14,092 bases of DNA from Conidiobolus incongruus B7586 (taxonomy: Eukaryota; Entomophthoromycota; Entomophthoromycetes; Entomophthorales; Conidiobolaceae), in assembly GCA_000697335.1 (NCBI GenBank), contig JNEM01015407.1, positions 1 through 14,092 on the forward strand, read 5' to 3'. Positions 10,351 through 14,092 of this stretch are shown in pieces. The notes below the pieces were generated by a model. It saw only the letters and a program-made list of their open reading frames with translations, ran no database searches and was not told where the DNA came from. Every line of letters starts with the position of its first letter. Within the stretch, counting starts at the first letter, position 1. Position numbers and translations under genes: made by a program.

Positions 10351-10369
10351 AAAAAAGGTTCCATTTTTT
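10351..10369 (+). terminator. T6 run closing an A6...T6 palindrome, possible Pol III terminator
   Basis: A6 (10351-10356) and T6 (10364-10369) flank the 7-nt loop GGTTCCA at the point where the GC-rich block ends. T runs of this length stop RNA polymerase III. T runs are common in this region, so its placement at the block edge is the main support. Confidence 0.4.
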
Positions 10370-11575
10370 CTAACCACACCTCAAATATCGATATTATTTG
10401 ATTTTTTTTTGAAAATTTTATATCCGAATATTTATTTTTAAATCATTTTTTAGATTAATAGTGATTTTGTTTTAAATTTTAAATTATATATATATTTAAG
10501 ATCCTATTTAGCCATAATTTCTATTTGGATTTTGTATCAAAGTTTAATTAACGTCGATTTATATGATGATCAGAATTATCTTGAATTTATAAATTTGAAA
10601 AAAGGTGTAATTTTTTCATTATTTTTTATCTTATAGTTCAATTGATTTTTCATATTAATTTATTTTAAAATTTATGAAACATTTTTTGTTAAACATTCAA
10701 AAATTAATAACATTTAAATTTTTATTTTAATAATTTATTAGTTATAAAGAATATATTCAATTAAATTATAGACAAATGAAATAGATATTTTATATTTGAC
10801 CAGATATGACATAATTATAATTTTTAGAACAATCAAATTTCTAAGTTATATACTTTGATTAACATCTATTATAAATAACTTTACATAATACTCAGTTTAT
10901 TAATAAGATAATGATAATATTTAATCCAGTTATCTTTGATTAATTTAGGATACAAAAATCAGATAAAATGCTTAATATAAAAATATCATATTTTATGGAT
11001 TATAATTGAAATTCAAATATGATATGTATTGAATGTTTATTTGATTTATTTTCTATTATTATCTTTAAATTCAAGATTAAATGGTGATTGAGAATAATTC
11101 AATTTAAATTACAATTGAAGATAAATTAATTAATTTTTTGAATATAAAGATAATATTATAATTTAAATACCTATCCAATACAATTTTATTAATATTTGGT
11201 GCGCAATTGAATAGGATTGAAATTTATTTGTGGTACTGCTATAAAAATTAACAATATAGATTTAATTTTATATTACAATAATTTAGATTAAAGCTTTTTA
11301 ATTTATGAATAATACAAATTTTCCCATATTATTATTATAGTGCGAAATTAAAGTCCATCATTAATTGATAAATTTCTTGAATAAATTTTCAAAGTATCTA
11401 CTGATTATTAAAAATTTTTTAGTATAAAATTAATAATTCATATTTGTATCATTAAATCATAATTTTTAATACATTTTGTTATATTGGATTTTGTATAACT
11501 ATTTAGTAATATTATCTTTTTGATTTAATATCAAAGGATTCAAATGTTTTATTTTATAATTTATAGAACGAAATT

Positions 11576-11614
<39 letters not shown>

Positions 11615-12312
11615 ATTTTTAATATAAAAAAATTATTCATAATGATGAATAACACCAAAATCAATTATTGAAATATAAATACATATGAAATAGTTTTTTA
11701 AATGTCAAAATTATTTATTCTTATGTTAACAAATTAATAAACAATTTTTCATTTTTCAAATAATCAAAAACATATATAATTTAGTAAAATAAATTATTAG
11801 TTTATGATATATAATAAAGCAACATAATTAAGGTATAAATTAGTATACAAAGGAAAACTTCATTGGAAAAAAATTTATTATTTCATCTTTTATGATTTTG
11901 TTTGATTGGATAATTATGTATAGCTTAAAATATCATTATATAAGGTAATCAATATTAATAATCATATAAAATAGATTTAAGTGTGATTAAACTAATATTT
12001 GATGAAGCATTTTATAAGCCAGACAGAAAATAACAAGATTATTAATAATACTGATAATTTATAAAAAAATTAGAAATTTAATTGAAATGATAATGATGAA
12101 AAAATTATAAAATCAATATATATTTTATAATATATAGTATCAGAAAACATTTTAATATTTTTTATTTTTTATAATAAAATATGTCCTTCTTTAAATAATC
12201 ATTTTCCATTATTTTTATTATTATTCAATCCTACCATACTACTTTATTCAAATATAAAATTCATATTTTTAATTTCAATTTGAATAAAATTTATATATTT
12301 TAAACACCTTAA
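10370..12312. other. AT-rich intergenic region, no supported gene
   Basis: About 1.9 kb of low-complexity AT-rich DNA contain no open frame of useful length, no tRNA and no repeat copy that I can recognise, apart from an AT microsatellite at 11578-11611. Base composition is similar to 631-3700. Confidence 0.6.
11578..11611. repeat. (AT)17 microsatellite
   Basis: An uninterrupted AT dinucleotide run of 34 nt, the longest perfect simple repeat in the window. Its length is likely to vary between strains. Confidence 0.95.
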
Positions 12313-12314
12313 TA

Positions 12315-12531
12315 CACTAGCCTGCAAAAATAAGTTATAAAATTAAAAATATAAATATTTTTATTAATATCTTAATTAATTTTAATTTAAATAAACTTAT
12401 ATTAAACTATGTAATTAATATATATTTTTTATTTATAATATAATATATAAAATTAAATTTAATTAATTATTAATTGATATATTAAAATTAAAAATATACT
12501 TAAGATAAGTTATAAATTTGTAGGTTTTAAT
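12315..12531 (+). repeat. Left terminal inverted repeat with outer and inner direct motifs
   Basis: It starts CACTAGCCTGCAAAAATAAG. The outer motif AATAAGTTATAAAATT (about 12329-12344) and the inner motif GATAAGTTATAAATTT (about 12504-12519) are near-identical direct repeats about 175 nt apart. It pairs with 13682-13895 in inverted orientation; agreement is best at the two motifs and weaker between them. Confidence 0.85.
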
Positions 12532-12545
12532 ATTAATAGAAAAAT

Positions 12546-13650
12546 TAATATCTAATATATTTATCTTTTATTTTTTTAACTTTTTTAAGTTTATAAGGTA
12601 TAAAGTCAATTAGCTTCTTATATTAAATAAGATTAATATTATTTTAAGCTTCTTGAATATACTTTTAAAGTTGATTTAAATTTTTTGATAAAGGGAAAGC
12701 TTTATTTAATTTTTTTAACTAATTTTAAAGATATTTAATTAGTTTAAAATTAAAAAATTAAAGAGATTATTTTATAATAATTATTTTGTTATTTTTAAGC
12801 CATTTAATAATAGAATTTATAGTATAATAAAAGGTGTTATCTTATTAGAAAATAATATTTGATTTATTTAACTTATATTACCCAATATTTTTTTTAATTC
12901 ATTATTTAAAATATTTTAGTATATTTTAATATTAATTCCCTTATTAACCTTATAAAAATACTTTATACCTAAAGATAATATATATCCTTAAAATATAATT
13001 AACTTGTTATTATATTTTTAAATTATAATAATATAATGGTTATAAAGTAATTCTTTATCTTTTTTTAAAACATCTAATTTTTTTATTAGATTTATTAAGA
13101 TATATCTTTGTTATATTAAATTAAATAACTTACTCTAGTTAACTTTAATTTAACTTTAATTTAACTTTAATATTAACATTTAAACTCCCATTAAACTTTA
13201 TAATAAGATTTTTTTAATTAGGGGTATTTTTTCTTAAAATGTAAGTAATATCTATTCTATTATAAAACATATATAATAATATCAATACTAATTAATATTC
13301 TTGTATAGTTTTATAATTCTTGTTATATTTTTATAATAGTATTATATTTACCTATATTAATTAATTTATATATATATACTTTTTATGATATTTATTTATA
13401 ATTTGAATATACTTAAGTTTTAGTTTAAGTGTTTTTATAACATTGTTCTTAATAACCTTAACTATAATAAATTAACTAATATTAATAATTCTAGTAATTT
13501 TATAAGTTATTTTATATTTATTATAAAATTGATTAATATGTAAATAAACTTTTTTAGAGAGAGATTTAAGTGTTATAATATTAATTTTAAAATATTAGCT
13601 TAATAGTTTTATAATATATATAATACAACAAAAGAAAAAAAAGATATATA
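12546..13650 (-). pseudogene. Decayed Tc1-type DDE transposase
   Basis: On the - strand, GAT AAC near 12841-12836 begins a motif reading DNTFYYT, comparable to family DNxPxHT. It is followed by KWLKNNKIIIIK, comparable to KWLKENNIKVLEW. Next, codons for WPSQSPDLNPIEYLW survive as stop, Ser, Leu, stop, Phe, Phe, Asn, Phe, Lys, Leu, Ile, Lys, Tyr, Leu, stop, each explained mainly by C-to-T or G-to-A. The strings LNKAFPLSKNLNQL and NNINLI then lead to the end VKKIKDKYIRY-stop at 12546. Upstream, KFNGSLNV (about 13172-13200) fits the family's KFGGGSLMVW, and VIKTLKLKLKYIQ fits the segment after the helix-turn-helix region. The N-terminal limit is uncertain. Confidence 0.85.
13141..13173. repeat. 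Three tandem copies of an 11-nt unit inside the transposon
   Basis: AACTTTAATTT occurs three times in a row, the third copy ending AT instead of TT. It lies within the decayed transposase region and is probably a replication-slippage expansion after the element died. Confidence 0.8.
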
Positions 13651-13681
13651 TAAGTTTTGTTATTTGTACCCTTTTAACTTA

Positions 13682-13895
13682 TAAACCTATAAATTTATAA
13701 CTCACTTTAGTTAAATTTTAAGTTTTGATATATTAACCAATAACTAATGAAATATAATTAAATATAGTTAGTTATCATCAATTAATATAGATAAATTATA
13801 TATTTTAATTTAAATTTATTTAATTAAGAATTGTTTAAGATATAGGTAAATATATAAGTAATTTTAATTTTATGACTCACTTTTGTAGGCTAGTG
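13682..13895 (-). repeat. Right terminal inverted repeat with outer and inner direct motifs
   Basis: Read inward on the - strand it starts CACTAGCCTACAAAAGTGAG. The outer motif AAGTGAGTCATAAAATT and the inner motif AAGTGAGTTATAAATTT keep more G and C than the left repeat. This end is therefore the better guide to the original transposase-binding site. Confidence 0.85.
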
Positions 13896-13897
13896 TA

Positions 13898-14092
13898 TAT
13901 TATATTTTCAGTTAATAATAATAAATATTAAAATAATTAATTTTAAAATAAAATAAAATATATTAAATTAATTATTTAGTAAAACATAACTTAAATATTT
14001 TTTTATAGGTGAATCACTAATAATATTCAAGAAAATATCTTAAATTTGTTTATAAGGTTATTATGAAAAACAATATAAAATTTATTCAAATA
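13898..14092. other. AT-rich flank beyond the transposon
   Basis: About 195 nt of AT-rich DNA with no open frame or repeat that I recognise, running to the window end. Confidence 0.5.

Larger units (their letters stand above)
9976..10369 (+). ncRNA. Candidate RNA polymerase III transcript or tRNA-derived SINE, identity unknown
   Basis: A block of about 390 nt stands out from AT-rich flanks: 10141-10200 has 26 G/C of 60, against 11 of 60 at 10561-10620. It has no usable open frame. Near its start, TAGTATAGTGATAGTA (9981-9996) is nearly the D-arm/A-box of eukaryotic tRNA-His or tRNA-Asp. GTTCGAAGT (10129-10137) resembles a B-box. A T6 run at 10364-10369 could end a Pol III transcript. GGTTGT (9976-9981) can pair with ACAACT (10139-10144), placing the B-box just inside a tRNA-like closing stem. 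Other hairpins: ACACC/GGTGT (10000-10022), AGGGT-AAG-ACCCT (10108-10120) and GAGAGA/TCTCTC (10298-10317). It is not a standard tRNA, and I could not match it to SRP, RNase P or spliceosomal RNA. Existence as a constrained or inserted element is fairly likely; function and strand are inferred. Confidence 0.45.
12315..13895 (-). mobile_element. Tc1/mariner-family DNA transposon, full length but decayed (1581 bp)
   Basis: Both ends carry the same inverted terminus: CACTAGCCTGCAAAA on the left and, read inward from the right, CACTAGCCTACAAAA. Each is flanked by TA (12313-12314 and 13896-13897), the target duplication used by Tc1/mariner elements. The inverted repeats are about 215 nt long, each with an outer and an inner copy of a short direct motif (IR/DR plan, as in Sleeping Beauty). 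The interior holds a transposase relic on the - strand, so the element is drawn on that strand. The element is among the most AT-rich DNA in the window: 12361-12420 has 4 G/C of 60. It is inactive, because the reading frame is full of stops. Confidence 0.92.

Noticed and set aside
9976-10369. SRP RNA or RNase P RNA
   Set aside because: The start AGGTTGTAGT resembles the fungal SRP Alu motif, and GAAGGTCGAGA near 10227 resembles RNase P conserved region I. However, the SRP helix 8 motif is absent, no partner for the RNase P P4 helix was found, and the region I-like string is too far from the start.
12315-13895. Non-autonomous MITE
   Set aside because: The length and a recognisable transposase relic on the - strand show a decayed autonomous element rather than an internally deleted one.
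1-14092. Mitochondrial or plastid origin because of the extreme AT content
   Set aside because: The spliceosomal introns, a nuclear quality-control gene and a Tc1/mariner transposon pair all indicate a nuclear chromosome.
1-14092. CRISPR arrays, prophage or bacterial operons
   Set aside because: No regularly spaced repeats, bacterial ribosome binding sites or gene clusters are present.

Overview
The window is nuclear DNA from an extremely AT-rich eukaryote, most likely a fungus. One protein gene is split by 23 short, very uniform introns (44-56 nt, GT/GC...AG, often with a CTAAC/TTAAT-like branch site). The repeats around it carry the C-to-T/G-to-A decay typical of fungal repeat silencing. 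The lineage is inferred from these habits and was not established by a search.

Layout: (1) 1-628, the end of a decayed Tc1/mariner DNA transposon entering from the left. (2) 631-3700, AT-rich intergenic DNA with no convincing gene. (3) 3705-9760, a complete LTN1/Listerin (RKR1) gene on the + strand. Its 24 exons sum to 4866 nt (1621 codons plus stop) in one unbroken frame, from the conserved N-terminus to the C-terminal RWD and RING domains. (4) 9976-10369, an island of about 43% GC with an A-box, a B-box-like motif and a terminal T6, a candidate RNA polymerase III transcript or tRNA-derived SINE of unknown identity. (5) 10370-12312, AT-rich intergenic DNA with a long AT microsatellite. (6) 12315-13895, a full-length but dead copy of the same Tc1/mariner family, with ~215-nt terminal inverted repeats, TA target duplication and a recognisable transposase relic on the - strand.

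The only clearly working protein gene encodes the E3 ubiquitin ligase of ribosome-associated quality control. The two transposon copies face each other in inverted orientation around the gene and the RNA candidate. The most novel items are the unassigned GC-rich RNA-like locus, the near-exhaustive transition decay of the transposon pair, and a GC-AG first intron in LTN1. No multi-gene system, CRISPR array, rRNA or canonical tRNA was found.
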